Assembly (NCBI GenBank): GCA_903920315.1
Contig: CAIXLU010000176.1
Span: forward strand, 1-44,527
Length of the DNA: 44,527 bases
Source of the DNA: an uncultured Oscillochloris sp.
GTDB taxonomy: Bacteria > Chloroflexota > Chloroflexia > Chloroflexales > Chloroflexaceae
Direction: 5' to 3'
In this document: one piece after another, positions 32,099 through 41,161 of the stretch
Layout: every line of letters begins with the position of its first letter
How positions within the stretch are numbered: position 1 is the first letter of the stretch
Notes under the pieces: generated by a model
Seen by the model: only the letters and a program-made list of their open reading frames with translations
Databases searched by the model: none
Told to the model about the DNA's origin: nothing
Translations under genes and position numbers: made by a program

Positions 32099-32180
32099 GA
32101 CGCAGTCCTGCCCTTTTTTAGACACAGAAGGGGTGGCTGCGCGGCATCATAGCATCCGTAACACAGACCGTCAAACTATG

Positions 32181-32208
32181 CGTCTACTCTTTTTTCTACA
32201 CGTAGACG
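32181..32208. promoter_or_regulatory. Inverted repeat upstream of the HdrED-like gene
   Basis: cgtctac (32181-32187) and gtagacg (32202-32208) are perfect complements around a 14-nt loop containing a T6 run. It lies between the permease stop (32257) and the HdrED-like start (32098). It could terminate the permease message or bind a regulator. Confidence 0.4.
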
Positions 32209-32213
32209 GATAT

Positions 32214-32241
32214 TCAGTGGTCAGTGGCCGGTGGTCAGCCA
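32214..32241. repeat. Short heptamer array (tcagtgg type)
   Basis: tcagtgg, tcagtgg, ccggtgg and tcagcca follow one another in phase at 32214-32241, just past the permease stop codon. The final unit begins a partial reverse complement (cagccacc). Confidence 0.7.
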
Positions 32242-32256
32242 CCAAATGTTCCCTGT

Positions 32257-33513
32257 TCACTCGTACCGCAGTGCCACCAGCGGATCGAGCCGTGCAGCCC
32301 GCGCTGCCGGGTAAAGCCCCGCCACCACGCCCACCAGGGCCGCGAAGCCCAGAGCCGCCAAGGCCAGCCACCACGGCGTTACGAAGAAGGTTGCCTGGAC
32401 GGGCAGTTTCTCTTGCTGGATGTACCAGGAGATCACCTGGTTCAGCAGGATGCCGAGCAGCCAGCCACCGATGATCCCGACCACCCCGCCGAGGGTACCG
32501 ATCAGTCCGGCCTCGATCATGAACATGTTGCGAATATCCCCCCGCGAGGCTCCAATCGCCTTCAGGGTGCCAATCTCCCGCGTGCGTTCGTAGATCGCCA
32601 TAATCATGGTGTTGACGATCCCCAGGCTGGCCACAAATAGGGCCAGCCCGCCGATTGACGAGAGCATCACGTTGATCAGCACGAACACCTTGTTTGCTGC
32701 ATCCAGGATCAGTTCAAGTGATTGCACCCGAAAGCCTGCCTCGCGGAACGTGCCTAGCAGTTGCGCCGCACTGCTTACGTCACGCGCCCGCACTACCGCC
32801 GTATCGTAGCCCTGCGCGTCCAGGTAGTTTGGCGTGTTGAACCACCAGGATTTCATGTCGGCCATGTCTGCGGGCAACACCTGGGCCTCCGGGTCGCTAC
32901 TGTCGCTCACGCCTACTACTGTCAAGGGAAACGGCTGGCTCTCGCCACGTGGGCTGCGCAGGACAATGTTCATCCGCTTGCCAACCACGTCCTCTGGCGT
33001 TACGCCCTTCGGCAACGCTCCTTTGCCCAGCACCATGTCGCCGCGCCCGTCAACCGAAAGCGTAATCGTCCCCGCTACCGCCGTCGCCGCCCGCTGGAAC
33101 GGATTCGGCGTGAAGATCCGTGGGCCAACAATACGAACCAGTGTGAGCGTGCCGCCCGGTAGTTCTAGCGAACTCGCCACCCCGGTCAGTTCGATCACTG
33201 GCGTTACGTCCATCACATCCGGCAACTGTCGCCAGCCCGCGATTACCGCTGGAGTGATTGGGTGATCGCGCTGCGGACTGGCGTAGCGGGTGAAGAAACT
33301 CTGTTCGCCCTGCTCGCCCGGTCGTACAAACAGGTTCTCTAGCCCTAGAGCCGCAAACTGCGCCCGTATCTCCGTCTGCACCCCCACACCCAGCGACACC
33401 ATCGTCACAATCGTGAGAATGCCGACGATCACGCCGGTGGATGTCAGCACGGTACGCACCTTGCGCCGACCAAGATTCTCTAGGGCCGTTCCCAGCATAT
33501 CGCGGAAGGTCAT
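32257..33513 (-). CDS. MacB/FtsX-type ABC transporter permease
   Basis: This 418-residue membrane protein has the MacB plan: one N-terminal helix (about 18-42), a large extracytoplasmic domain (about 45-265), and three C-terminal helices. The motif AIYERTREIGTLKAIGAS before the last helices is diagnostic. Such proteins transmit ATPase-driven motion across the membrane to export or release lipoproteins, antibiotics or toxins. No matching ATPase or MacA-like adaptor is in the window. The ATG at 33513 has GAGG 5 nt upstream. It lies 23 bp downstream of the FHA/clostripain gene and is probably cotranscribed with it. Confidence 0.92.
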   Translation of the reverse strand: MTFRDMLGTALENLGRRKVRTVLTSTGVIVGILTIVTMVSLGVGVQTEIRAQFAALGLENLFVRPGEQGEQSFFTRYASPQRDHPITPAVIAGWRQLPDVMDVTPVIELTGVASSLELPGGTLTLVRIVGPRIFTPNPFQRAATAVAGTITLSVDGRGDMVLGKGALPKGVTPEDVVGKRMNIVLRSPRGESQPFPLTVVGVSDSSDPEAQVLPADMADMKSWWFNTPNYLDAQGYDTAVVRARDVSSAAQLLGTFREAGFRVQSLELILDAANKVFVLINVMLSSIGGLALFVASLGIVNTMIMAIYERTREIGTLKAIGASRGDIRNMFMIEAGLIGTLGGVVGIIGGWLLGILLNQVISWYIQQEKLPVQATFFVTPWWLALAALGFAALVGVVAGLYPAARAARLDPLVALRYE

Positions 33514-33536
33514 CGCTACCTCACGAATCTCGTATG

Positions 33537-35993
33537 CTACGGATTTTTCACCGTCACATCAACGTAGTCATAGCTGTAGTTCCCGGCGATGTCGCGCACC
33601 AGGAAGCCCATCACATAGTCACCACTTACGGTTGGCCCATAGCTCGCCGTCAGCGGTGTCGTGCCAAACGTGATCGTCTGACCCTTCACACGGGCCGGTT
33701 TCAGGCTACTACCATTATCGGTGTAGCTGCGCGTGCTGGCGGTGAAGGTGTCACCCGGCGCGGGGTTTAGCTCGTAAGGTTGCGCCTCTTGCTTGCCCGC
33801 AGATTTTGGGAAGCCCCAAATTCGGGCCAGCGTGCCGTGATCGCCGCTCACGCTGAAGATCAGTCCAGCGTCAATCTGCTCGCCGGTGGCCTGCGAGGTG
33901 TAGACGCCCTCCACGCCGTAAGAACTGCTGCCATACTTTACCGGCCCCAGCAACGCCTCGATCTGATCCTGGCCGTTGCTCAGGTACCAGTTGGTCGCGT
34001 CCCAGTTGAGGCCCAGATTAAACGTGCCGTTAGGCCATGTCGGTGCGTCACTGCCCGGCCCCGCCCCCGGCGGGTAGACAAAGTCCACATAAATCAGATC
34101 CACCGTGTCGCGGCTGGCGTTGGGGATGCCGATGAAGGAAAAGACGTAGGCAATATCGCTGCCGCTAAGTGATCCACTCAATGTCACCGGCGCGTTCGTA
34201 CTTACACTGGCACGGTCAATCCGCAGGTTGCTGATCGTTGGCGTCGTTATCGCCGTATTTCCCGCCCCGTGGTAGCCCTTCAGAAAGTCGGCCCATTTGG
34301 TGGCTCGCGGCAGCGGTGATCCGCGCTCGTAGGCGTCTACATACAGCTCAGCCAGTTGCGGAAAGTAGATCGAGAGGCCGCTCACCTTTGCGTGATAGCT
34401 CCCGGTGCCATTGGCAATGCGGGCCTGCGTCAGTGCGCTGCCGAGATCCACCGCCGCCGACGCCACCTCGCCCTTTGCCCCCTGCTCGGGCAGCAACTCG
34501 GCGAACTGTCCCAAATCTACGGCGTTAAACTCCTCAGAGTACGAGGGCGCGTAAACATCCACATATGAGCGAGCCTGGCCGATCGCGGTGTACGATCCGC
34601 TCATATCCGCGAGCATCGCCTTCGCCAGCCGATCTACCTGCTGAGTCAGCGCGGGCAACTTGCTTAGATCGAAGGCTGAAAGCGTCACGTCATTCTCGTC
34701 AACAAACTGGTACGACTCGATGTAGGTTTTTACGATCTCTGGCGCGATTGTCAGCGCGTCCTGAGACGGATTTGTGGCCAGGGTGCCCAGCCACTTATCC
34801 CAGGCCCAGCCCTGGCTTGGCTCCAGTTCTGCCGAGGCCACCGCCACCTGCCCGTAGGGTTCAATCGCCATCAGTACGTCCAACTGCGCCATCATGCATG
34901 CGTCGAAGCCGATCAGATCGAGGGTGCCGAATCCCGTCTTCTGGCGGGCTGTCTCCAAGGCCGAGCTTAGTTCTGGCAGGTTTAGCTGATCGTCATTGGT
35001 GTCATCACTGGCAAGCCCTAGCCACGAACCGCCGTGATCCCAGATAATCAGGGCGTAACGCTGAGCAGGGTAGTTCGTCACCCCCCACTCCACAAAATTG
35101 GCCAGCACGGTCGGGTCGCCCATATTCTGTTCGCCAAGATCGTCCAGCGCGTTCTCTGGCGTGGGCCGCATATCCTTGCCCACCAGGAAACGCTTTGTGG
35201 TCTCCCAGTCTCCTGCCGACGTATCATCCCACGACTCGCGTGAGGTCACCCGGTCGAGCTGGACAACAATCTTGATGGTGTCACTCGACCCGACCTTGGC
35301 CATCTCCGCAAAGTCGGTCAGGGCGTCAGCCTCCAGATTGTTGTCGCCATCCAGGTAGACCATCACCGTCCAGGCGGCGTCCTGGCCCGTAGCAGGAACG
35401 CGAGTGGGCACCGGGGCGGTTACTCCCTGGCCCCCGGTAGTGCTGGTTGTAATCAGGGGTAGACCACCGCTAGACATGCGGGTAATCAGTAGGGCACCAC
35501 CACCCAGGCCAGCGACGACCGCACAGGCCAGCAGCAGGCCAACGACGATCATAACCGGCTTGCGCGAGGTGGGGCGGGATGATGCGGACATGGCGGGATG
35601 TGGCAATCCGTAGCCGGGGGCAGAAACAACGGGCGGCAGCGGAGTTTGGACACCAAAGGCTGATGGCGGGGGGGTACCGCTCGCCAGTAATGTCTTGTCC
35701 ATCGCCGGTGCGTCAAAGCGGAACGACTCATCACCAATTGTGATCACGTCGCCGGGATTCAGACGCGCCGTTTGCACCCGCTGGCCATTTACCGAGGTGC
35801 CATTGGAACTGCCCAAATCATACAGGACGTAGCCATTGCCCTCGTAGCGCAGCTCGGCATGGCGGCGCGAAGCCAGGGCACTGGCGATCACAACCGTATT
35901 GTCGGGCGTCCGCCCCAAACTGAGGGGCGTGTTGCTCAGGGGAAATGTACGGCCCGTCAGCGGGCCGCTGATCGCGACGATCTGCAACGACAC
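33537..35993 (-). CDS. FHA-domain transmembrane protein with clostripain-like (C11) peptidase domain
   Basis: Residues 1-95 form a cytoplasmic FHA phosphothreonine-binding domain (LGRTPDN, SRRHAEL, DLGSSNGT). A proline-rich linker and one transmembrane segment (about 147-171) follow. The outer part (from about 205) matches clostripain-family C11 peptidases, with DGDNNLE, the catalytic His320 in IIWDHGGSW and Cys366 in GFDACMMA. An immunoglobulin-like C-terminal region follows. The design could link Ser/Thr kinase signalling inside to proteolysis outside. The GTG start at 35993 has AGGAGG 6 nt upstream. The lipoprotein gene lies upstream and the permease gene downstream on the same strand, suggesting an envelope operon. 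Confidence 0.9.
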   Translation of the reverse strand: MSLQIVAISGPLTGRTFPLSNTPLSLGRTPDNTVVIASALASRRHAELRYEGNGYVLYDLGSSNGTSVNGQRVQTARLNPGDVITIGDESFRFDAPAMDKTLLASGTPPPSAFGVQTPLPPVVSAPGYGLPHPAMSASSRPTSRKPVMIVVGLLLACAVVAGLGGGALLITRMSSGGLPLITTSTTGGQGVTAPVPTRVPATGQDAAWTVMVYLDGDNNLEADALTDFAEMAKVGSSDTIKIVVQLDRVTSRESWDDTSAGDWETTKRFLVGKDMRPTPENALDDLGEQNMGDPTVLANFVEWGVTNYPAQRYALIIWDHGGSWLGLASDDTNDDQLNLPELSSALETARQKTGFGTLDLIGFDACMMAQLDVLMAIEPYGQVAVASAELEPSQGWAWDKWLGTLATNPSQDALTIAPEIVKTYIESYQFVDENDVTLSAFDLSKLPALTQQVDRLAKAMLADMSGSYTAIGQARSYVDVYAPSYSEEFNAVDLGQFAELLPEQGAKGEVASAAVDLGSALTQARIANGTGSYHAKVSGLSIYFPQLAELYVDAYERGSPLPRATKWADFLKGYHGAGNTAITTPTISNLRIDRASVSTNAPVTLSGSLSGSDIAYVFSFIGIPNASRDTVDLIYVDFVYPPGAGPGSDAPTWPNGTFNLGLNWDATNWYLSNGQDQIEALLGPVKYGSSSYGVEGVYTSQATGEQIDAGLIFSVSGDHGTLARIWGFPKSAGKQEAQPYELNPAPGDTFTASTRSYTDNGSSLKPARVKGQTITFGTTPLTASYGPTVSGDYVMGFLVRDIAGNYSYDYVDVTVKNP

Positions 35994-36062
35994 GTCAAAC
36001 CTCCTGATCTATGGCGGAGTGAATGCGGGGGGACGTATCGTTATTGTAGCAGACCGCTGCTC

Positions 36063-37301
36063 CTAGAAGCCCACCTCCACAATGGTTCGTGCGCTGCGAT
36101 CCTGAAAGAAGCCGACCCCGTCTTGGATCAGGCCAACATAAAAGCCCATTTTCGTCTCGCGCTGGAGGATCTGCACCTGCCCGGTGATCTCAACCTCTTC
36201 GTCGGGCATCAGCCAATCCTCCACGCCGGGGATCTTCCACTGCTCAGGCGGCTTCTGCGAGAGCGCCCAGCGGAAGGGGTAACGTTTGGGGCCGCCGCCG
36301 CTGTTGGCGTCCCAATCAAGCCCAATTCGCCAGAATCCGCCGGCCTGAGCCGCATAGCGCCCGTCGGCCACCGACGAGAAAACCTGATCGGTGCTGTACT
36401 GAAAATCGCTGGCCGGACCGTAGGTACGAATAGGCACCGTGCCCGTATTGCGCACCCGAACCGTCACCGTGATCACCCCACCCAGCATCACCTGCTGCGG
36501 CGCAATGCTGGCATAAACAATCCGCGCCTCCGGTTGCCCGACATCCTCCAGCGTGATCTGGCCCTGACGCCGCACGAGGTTGCCATAATTGTCTTCGGCC
36601 TGCACCGTATAGGTATACACGCCCGACGGCAGCAGCGAACCGTTTGGTCGCTTGCCGTTCCAAACGTGGTGCTGCTCGTACGGCCCCTCCTCATCGCGTG
36701 TCACCACCGGAATCGTCTCGCCGCCGGGCGCACTAATGTCAATGTTCACCGTGGCGCTCACCGGTAGGCGGTAGGTCATCTCGGTGACATCGTTCACCGC
36801 ATCTGCGTTGGGCGAGATCGTTGGTGGGGAGACCAGCAGATTCTGGACATCGGGAATAGGCAACTCGTTCCCGGTGATCGTCAGCGGCACCCGGCGATCC
36901 TCGGGAGAACCCCCATTCACCTGAGCGGCCACCACCAGCGTATAGTCGCCAGGGGGCAGCAGCCGACGCAGCAGCACCGGGTCGTTCGTGGGTACTGTAC
37001 CGTCAAAGCGCAGCACATACGGGTCGGTGCTGGCGCTACGTGGCTGGCCGATCCGCAGGTTGTAGCGTGTGTGAGACGCATCGAGCAGATAGACATCTAT
37101 CGTGGCGTCACGCCCAACCACATAGCTAATCGTCAGAGGCTGATCCGTCTCAGACGGGGCGAAGTTGCGGGAACTCGCCGTGACCGCATCAAGGGCGGGG
37201 CTGCCGGTGCAGGCCACAAGCAGCAGCGCAGACACCAGCAGGATCATGCCGATCAGCAGGGCGCGGGCAATGATGCTCACAGGACGTATCGTATCGTGCA
37301 T
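36063..37301 (-). CDS. Lipoprotein with FlgD-like immunoglobulin fold
   Basis: This 412-residue protein carries a lipoprotein signal peptide with lipobox LLVAC, Cys31 being the lipidated residue. Residues 45-145 form a beta-rich domain. A FlgD-type Ig-like domain follows at about 150-255 (NADAVNDVTEMTYRLP, VWNGKRPNGSLLPSGVYTY). A third beta-rich region ends the protein. FlgD-like units usually serve adhesion or assembly on secreted proteins; there are no flagellar genes here. It is upstream of the FHA/peptidase gene by 69 bp on the same strand, so it may act with that peptidase at the cell surface. Confidence 0.82.
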   Translation of the reverse strand: MHDTIRPVSIIARALLIGMILLVSALLLVACTGSPALDAVTASSRNFAPSETDQPLTISYVVGRDATIDVYLLDASHTRYNLRIGQPRSASTDPYVLRFDGTVPTNDPVLLRRLLPPGDYTLVVAAQVNGGSPEDRRVPLTITGNELPIPDVQNLLVSPPTISPNADAVNDVTEMTYRLPVSATVNIDISAPGGETIPVVTRDEEGPYEQHHVWNGKRPNGSLLPSGVYTYTVQAEDNYGNLVRRQGQITLEDVGQPEARIVYASIAPQQVMLGGVITVTVRVRNTGTVPIRTYGPASDFQYSTDQVFSSVADGRYAAQAGGFWRIGLDWDANSGGGPKRYPFRWALSQKPPEQWKIPGVEDWLMPDEEVEITGQVQILQRETKMGFYVGLIQDGVGFFQDRSARTIVEVGF

Positions 37302-37343
37302 AGCGGCGGCATGCTACCAGCAGATCGGCGTAGGCGCAAGCGT

Positions 37344-37367
37344 AGGGGCGGCTCGCGAGCCGCCCCT
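37344..37367. repeat. 24-bp perfect GC palindrome
   Basis: The 24 bases from aggggcggctcg to cgagccgcccct are self-complementary. It lies between the MFS stop and the lipoprotein start. It resembles the palindrome at 8866-8893 in its tagggg/cccct ends. Confidence 0.92.
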
Positions 37368-37381
37368 CCATTTAATCGGAT

Positions 37382-38818
37382 TTAATCGGCCGTGGGGCGA
37401 ACCGGCACCGCCCGTCGGTTGATGGCCCGCCCGCCGGCCAGTGAGGGCAAGATAGCCAGGATGGTCAGCACCGCCGCTACACGCATCGCCATATCGAAGC
37501 CGCCAGCCAGGATCGCCGGAGAGGCAGCGGTGATCGGCTCGATTGGCCCGCCGTTCAGGGCGATCACCTGCGATGCCCACACCGCCCCCGCAATCGCGAT
37601 CCCCGCCGTCTGCCCGAGGTTCCGCATCACGGCCAGTAGCCCGCCGGCCACACCGAGGACCTCGGGTGGGGCACTGCCGAACACGGTACTATTGTTCGGG
37701 CTCTGGAAGAGGCCAATGCCCGCCCCAACCACCAGCAGAAAGACGATCATCTGGATCACCGGCGTATCAACGCTGGTCATGCTCATGCCACCTAACCCGA
37801 TAGCCACACACACGAGGCCGCCAATCGTCAGCACCCGTGCGCCAACCCTATCTGAAAGCCTCCCGCTGATTGGCGATGTGAGCGAGAGGGTCAACGGCAG
37901 GGCCATCAAGAGCAACCCGGCCTGCTGAAGCTCGTACTTATAGACAAGCTGAAAGAAAAGTGGAGTGAGCAGCAGATTGAAGGCCATCCCGACAAACATG
38001 ATAAAACCAGCCAGCAGGTTCAGTGAGAAGGCGGCATTGCGAAAGATGCGCAGATTGATCATCGGCTGTGGAAAATGTAGCTCCCAGGCAATGAATCCCG
38101 CCCCGGCTACGGCAAACAGGCTAACCAGCATCAGCACCCGACTATCGCCCCAGCCCCAGTTCGGTCCCTCAGTAAGCGCCAGCAATAGCCCGAAGATCGA
38201 GGCCATCATAAGCAGCGCCCCGCCCACATCAAAAATCTGCCCGCGCGCCGATTTTGCGTCCGAGACCAGATAGCGCAAGGAGAGCCAAATACCCATGATT
38301 CCCACCGGCACATTCACGTAAAAGATCGATTCCCAGCCCACATAGCGTAGCAGCACACCGCCGAGAGCTGGCCCAACCAAAATTCCCAGGGCCACAAACG
38401 AGCCAGAGGCACCCAGGGCGGTGCCGCGCTCATTCGGCGGAAATGCCGTTACCAGCAGAGCCGACCCCGTTGACTGAATCATCGCCGCTCCGACCGCCTG
38501 CACCACCCGGAATCCAATCAGCGTACCGATGTTGGGTGAGATACCGCAGAGCGCCGAGGCTAGGGTGAAAATGACAAAGCCGGCCACATAGACCCGCCGT
38601 TTGCCAAACATATCCCCGAGGCGACCCATCAGCAGCAGCATGCAGGTGATGGTGAGCAAGTAGGAGAGGACCACCCACTCGACAACGTTGAGATTACTGT
38701 CAAAGGCGGCGACAAGGGTATTGAGGGAGATATTGACAATCGAGCCATCAATTGTCGAGAGTAGGGTACCGCTGCCCACAGCAGTTAGCGCCCACCACTT
38801 CCGCGAATAGTCAACCAC
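37382..38818 (-). CDS. MFS transporter, DHA2 (14-helix) family
   Basis: This 478-residue protein has about 14 helices and is typical of DHA2 drug/proton antiporters. Motifs include DGSIVNISLNTL in helix 1, the helix 2-3 loop GRLGDMFGKRRVYVAG (motif A) and GPALGGVLLRYVGWE with motif C features in helix 5. Start: a GTG at 38818 has AAGGAG 5 nt upstream. It gives the expected short N-terminus, whereas the longer frame to 38923 would add 35 unlikely residues. The predicted role is proton-driven efflux of small hydrophobic molecules; no regulator gene is adjacent. Confidence 0.93.
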   Translation of the reverse strand: MVDYSRKWWALTAVGSGTLLSTIDGSIVNISLNTLVAAFDSNLNVVEWVVLSYLLTITCMLLLMGRLGDMFGKRRVYVAGFVIFTLASALCGISPNIGTLIGFRVVQAVGAAMIQSTGSALLVTAFPPNERGTALGASGSFVALGILVGPALGGVLLRYVGWESIFYVNVPVGIMGIWLSLRYLVSDAKSARGQIFDVGGALLMMASIFGLLLALTEGPNWGWGDSRVLMLVSLFAVAGAGFIAWELHFPQPMINLRIFRNAAFSLNLLAGFIMFVGMAFNLLLTPLFFQLVYKYELQQAGLLLMALPLTLSLTSPISGRLSDRVGARVLTIGGLVCVAIGLGGMSMTSVDTPVIQMIVFLLVVGAGIGLFQSPNNSTVFGSAPPEVLGVAGGLLAVMRNLGQTAGIAIAGAVWASQVIALNGGPIEPITAASPAILAGGFDMAMRVAAVLTILAILPSLAGGRAINRRAVPVRPTAD

Positions 38819-38876
38819 AGGGGCTCCTTCTTGTAGATAATCGCCCCCATTGTAGCACCGCCCGTTGTGGCAACAC

Positions 38877-38913
38877 AAAAAAAGACGCGCCCCGCAAATA
38901 AGCGGAGCGCGCC
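38877..38913 (-). terminator. Intrinsic terminator of the Flp pilin gene
   Basis: On the minus strand a GC-rich stem (38902-38913 with 38884-38895, one G-U and one mismatch) has a 6-nt loop and is followed by seven U residues (38877-38883). It is 27 bp beyond the pilin stop codon. Confidence 0.9.
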
Positions 38914-38940
38914 GGAAACCCAATGTAATGATAGCGGGAA

Positions 38941-39099
38941 CTAGACCTTCAGACCACTATTGATGCTGCTGAAAACCTGGCTGACCTTACCGCCCAAAAG
39001 CGTTAGGATGCCGATGACCACGATGGCGATGAGTACCAGAATGAGCGCGTACTCCACGAGGCCCTGGCCCTCTTCCTTAGCGAAAAAGCTGCGAAGCAT
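38941..39099 (-). CDS. flp: Flp/Fap-type pilin subunit
   Basis: This 52-residue protein is a Flp pilin of the Tad system. A short basic leader precedes EEGQGLVEYALILVLIAIVV, the hydrophobic pilin helix with Glu near its start. Tad prepilin peptidase usually cuts just before this segment; the exact site here is uncertain. The ATG at 39099 has GGAGGT 8 nt upstream. It has its own promoter (39159-39187) and terminator (38877-38913), which fits strong independent expression. No Tad assembly genes (ATPase, TadBC, secretin, peptidase) are in the window, so these must be elsewhere if pili are made. A histidine kinase gene lies just upstream. Confidence 0.93.
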   Translation of the reverse strand: MLRSFFAKEEGQGLVEYALILVLIAIVVIGILTLLGGKVSQVFSSINSGLKV

Positions 39100-39158
39100 A
39101 TCAGTCACCTCCCTCCCTTCGTAGACGTTTGGTTGTGTAGATGTTCTCTACAAAAGGC

Positions 39159-39187
39159 AGTATACTCCTCATTTCTGTTATTCACAA
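39159..39187 (-). promoter_or_regulatory. Promoter for the Flp pilin gene
   Basis: On the minus strand TTGTGA (39182-39187) and TATACT (39159-39164) are separated by 17 bp. The pilin start lies about 60 bp downstream. Confidence 0.75.
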
Positions 39188-39232
39188 TAGCCTCAAAGTA
39201 CCAATAGCAGCAAGTACCAAGTGAGTAGGCAA

Positions 39233-40309
39233 TCAGGGCATGGGGATAGTGGCTGCGATACGGGTACCGCGACCAATCGCGCTTTCGATGCCAAACTCAC
39301 CACGCAGCAGCGCCTCAACTTGCTGGCGCATGCCAGCGACGCCCATATTCTTACGGGCATTGGCGTTGGTTAGCACATCATTCACATGGAATCCGCTGCC
39401 ATCGTCCTCGATCAGGAGTTGGAGGGTATTGTCGGTCACATCAAGGAGCAAGCGCACCTGCTTAGCATTCGCGTGGCGGATGACGTTGTTGAGGGCTTCC
39501 TGGATAAAGCGGAAGATCGTCACTTCGTAGTGACTAGGCAGGCGCTGATCCAGGTTCTGGATCATCAGGTTGATCTCCAGGCTGTTCTTCTCCCCCAGTT
39601 GCGTCGTGTAGCGGCGCAAGGTCGGCACCAGTCCAAGATCATCTAGTGTCATCGGTCGCAGGTCGAAGATAAAGCGACGGGTATCCTGGAGCGTCGTATT
39701 GATCGCGGTCTTCAGCCCGATCAGTTCTGAGCGAGCTTGGTCAAGGTCGCGGTCAATCAGGCGCTGGCAGATTTCGGCGCGCAGCACCAGATTGCTCATT
39801 GACTGGGCTGGGCCATCGTGCATCTGAAGGGATATACGTAGGCGCTCGTTCTCCTGAGACTGGATGATATTGGCGATCATCGTCGCGGTATCGGGGCCTT
39901 CGCTGTCGTCGTTGTTGCGACTCGCGCCACCACCGCTGCTCATGGATTTGGCGACATCATCGAGCAGTTCCACAATCTCGCTGAGTTGGTTCTGGCGAGT
40001 CTTGAGCGTGTCGCGGCGAGCCTGCACCTGCTCCAATTGGGCACGCATAATCTGGAGGCGCATCTGCACCTCTTGGGCGGCGGCAAAGAAGTTCTTAATC
40101 TCTTCTTTGCTGTACTTATCGAGGTTGACCTCCAGGTCGCGCACGCGGTTCGAGACCGAGAGCTCGCGCTGGCCGAGTTTCTCCACCTCGCCGCTCCCCT
40201 GGCGCACCAGAACCTCCACCTCGCTGATTTCGCGGCGGGTCCGATCCTGATCCTCGCGGTAGGAATCGCGAACCCGCTCGATCTTCTGTATGAGGTCGTC
40301 GCCTGCCAC
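39233..40309 (-). CDS. Cytoplasmic DegS/NarX-type sensor histidine kinase
   Basis: This 358-residue protein has no transmembrane segment. Residues 5-120 are a long coiled coil similar to DegS sensory regions. The HisKA_3 dimerisation region has the phospho-accepting His164 in RLRISLQMHDGPAQSMSNL. The ATPase part follows with N-box FIQEALNNVIRHANAKQV, G1 EDDGSGF and G2 NMGVAGMRQQVEAL. Such kinases normally pair with a NarL-type regulator, but none is in the window. The GTG start at 40309 has AGGGG 6 nt upstream. The next gene downstream is the Flp pilin, which has its own promoter; regulation of pili is a guess from position. Confidence 0.93.
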   Translation of the reverse strand: MAGDDLIQKIERVRDSYREDQDRTRREISEVEVLVRQGSGEVEKLGQRELSVSNRVRDLEVNLDKYSKEEIKNFFAAAQEVQMRLQIMRAQLEQVQARRDTLKTRQNQLSEIVELLDDVAKSMSSGGGASRNNDDSEGPDTATMIANIIQSQENERLRISLQMHDGPAQSMSNLVLRAEICQRLIDRDLDQARSELIGLKTAINTTLQDTRRFIFDLRPMTLDDLGLVPTLRRYTTQLGEKNSLEINLMIQNLDQRLPSHYEVTIFRFIQEALNNVIRHANAKQVRLLLDVTDNTLQLLIEDDGSGFHVNDVLTNANARKNMGVAGMRQQVEALLRGEFGIESAIGRGTRIAATIPMP

Positions 40310-40402
40310 GTTACACCCCTCTGATAGCCTAACCTATGGGCCAGTATCAATCACTGACGCCATTATATGATCGGCACGGCTATGCCGCAATAGGCAGGCG
40401 GG

Positions 40403-41161
40403 CTAGATCAGCCCAAACCTCAGCCGCCAGACATTCACAAGCGCCTCAAGCACAATTCGACGCGACATCTTCGACTTGCCGACGCGCCGGTCGGGGAAAA
40501 TAATCGGCACCTCGCCGATGCGGGCACCGGCAGCACGTGCGCGGTAGACCATCTCGACCTGGAAGGCGTAACCGTTGGAACGCACGGCTCCCAGGTTGAT
40601 TGTCTCAAGCAGGCTACGCCGGTAGCAGCGAAACCCGCCGGTACTGTCGGCCACGGGCAATCCCAGGATCATCCCGGCGTAGAGGTTGCCGCCACGGCTG
40701 ATCAGTTTACGACTGAACCCCCAGTCGGTGGTGCCGCCGCCGCGCACGTAGCGTGAACCCAGGACGAGATCGTAGGTGCTGGTAGCGGCGATCAGTGCCG
40801 GGAGGTAGCGCGGGTCGTGGGAGAAATCGGCGTCCATCTCGACAATAAGCTGGGCACCCTCGGCCAGCGCACGGCGGAAACCGGCGATGTACGCGGTACC
40901 CAGGCCCAGCTTGCCGGGTCGAGCGAGCAGCCCAATGCGCGGCTCCTCGCGGGACATGCGCTCCACCAGGGTACCGGTTCCATCAGGTGAGCCATCATCC
41001 ACCACAAGGACGCGACAGCGCGGGAAGGCGAGGATCTGCGGGATGAGTTGTCCAATGTTGTCGGCCTCGTTATAGGTGGGGACGATCACGGTGCAGTCAG
41101 GACCATTAACCGGCACCCCTCCAATGCGTGGATACATATCCTGCTGCGCTGGGGTGGTCAT
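40403..41161 (-). CDS. Polyprenol-phosphate mannose synthase-like glycosyltransferase (GT2)
   Basis: This 252-residue cytoplasmic enzyme is a GT2 family member close to Dpm1/Ppm1. VIVPTYNEADNIGQLI and VLVVDDGSPDGTG bind the nucleotide sugar. The DxD-type metal motif is EMDADFSHDP. GSRYVRGGGTTDWG, STGGFRCYRR and the C-terminal FPDRRVGKSKMS are characteristic. It would transfer mannose (or another hexose) from GDP- or UDP-sugar to polyprenyl phosphate. Start: the ATG at 41161 has AAGGAG 7 nt upstream; the longer in-frame start at 41197 lacks one. The divergent neighbours are GT-C-like proteins that could use its product. Confidence 0.92.
   Translation of the reverse strand: MTTPAQQDMYPRIGGVPVNGPDCTVIVPTYNEADNIGQLIPQILAFPRCRVLVVDDGSPDGTGTLVERMSREEPRIGLLARPGKLGLGTAYIAGFRRALAEGAQLIVEMDADFSHDPRYLPALIAATSTYDLVLGSRYVRGGGTTDWGFSRKLISRGGNLYAGMILGLPVADSTGGFRCYRRSLLETINLGAVRSNGYAFQVEMVYRARAAGARIGEVPIIFPDRRVGKSKMSRRIVLEALVNVWRLRFGLI

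Noticed and set aside
39196-39225. aagtacc repeats considered as another heptamer array
   Set aside because: The two copies are 16 bp apart, which is not a multiple of 7, and the intervening unit is unrelated.
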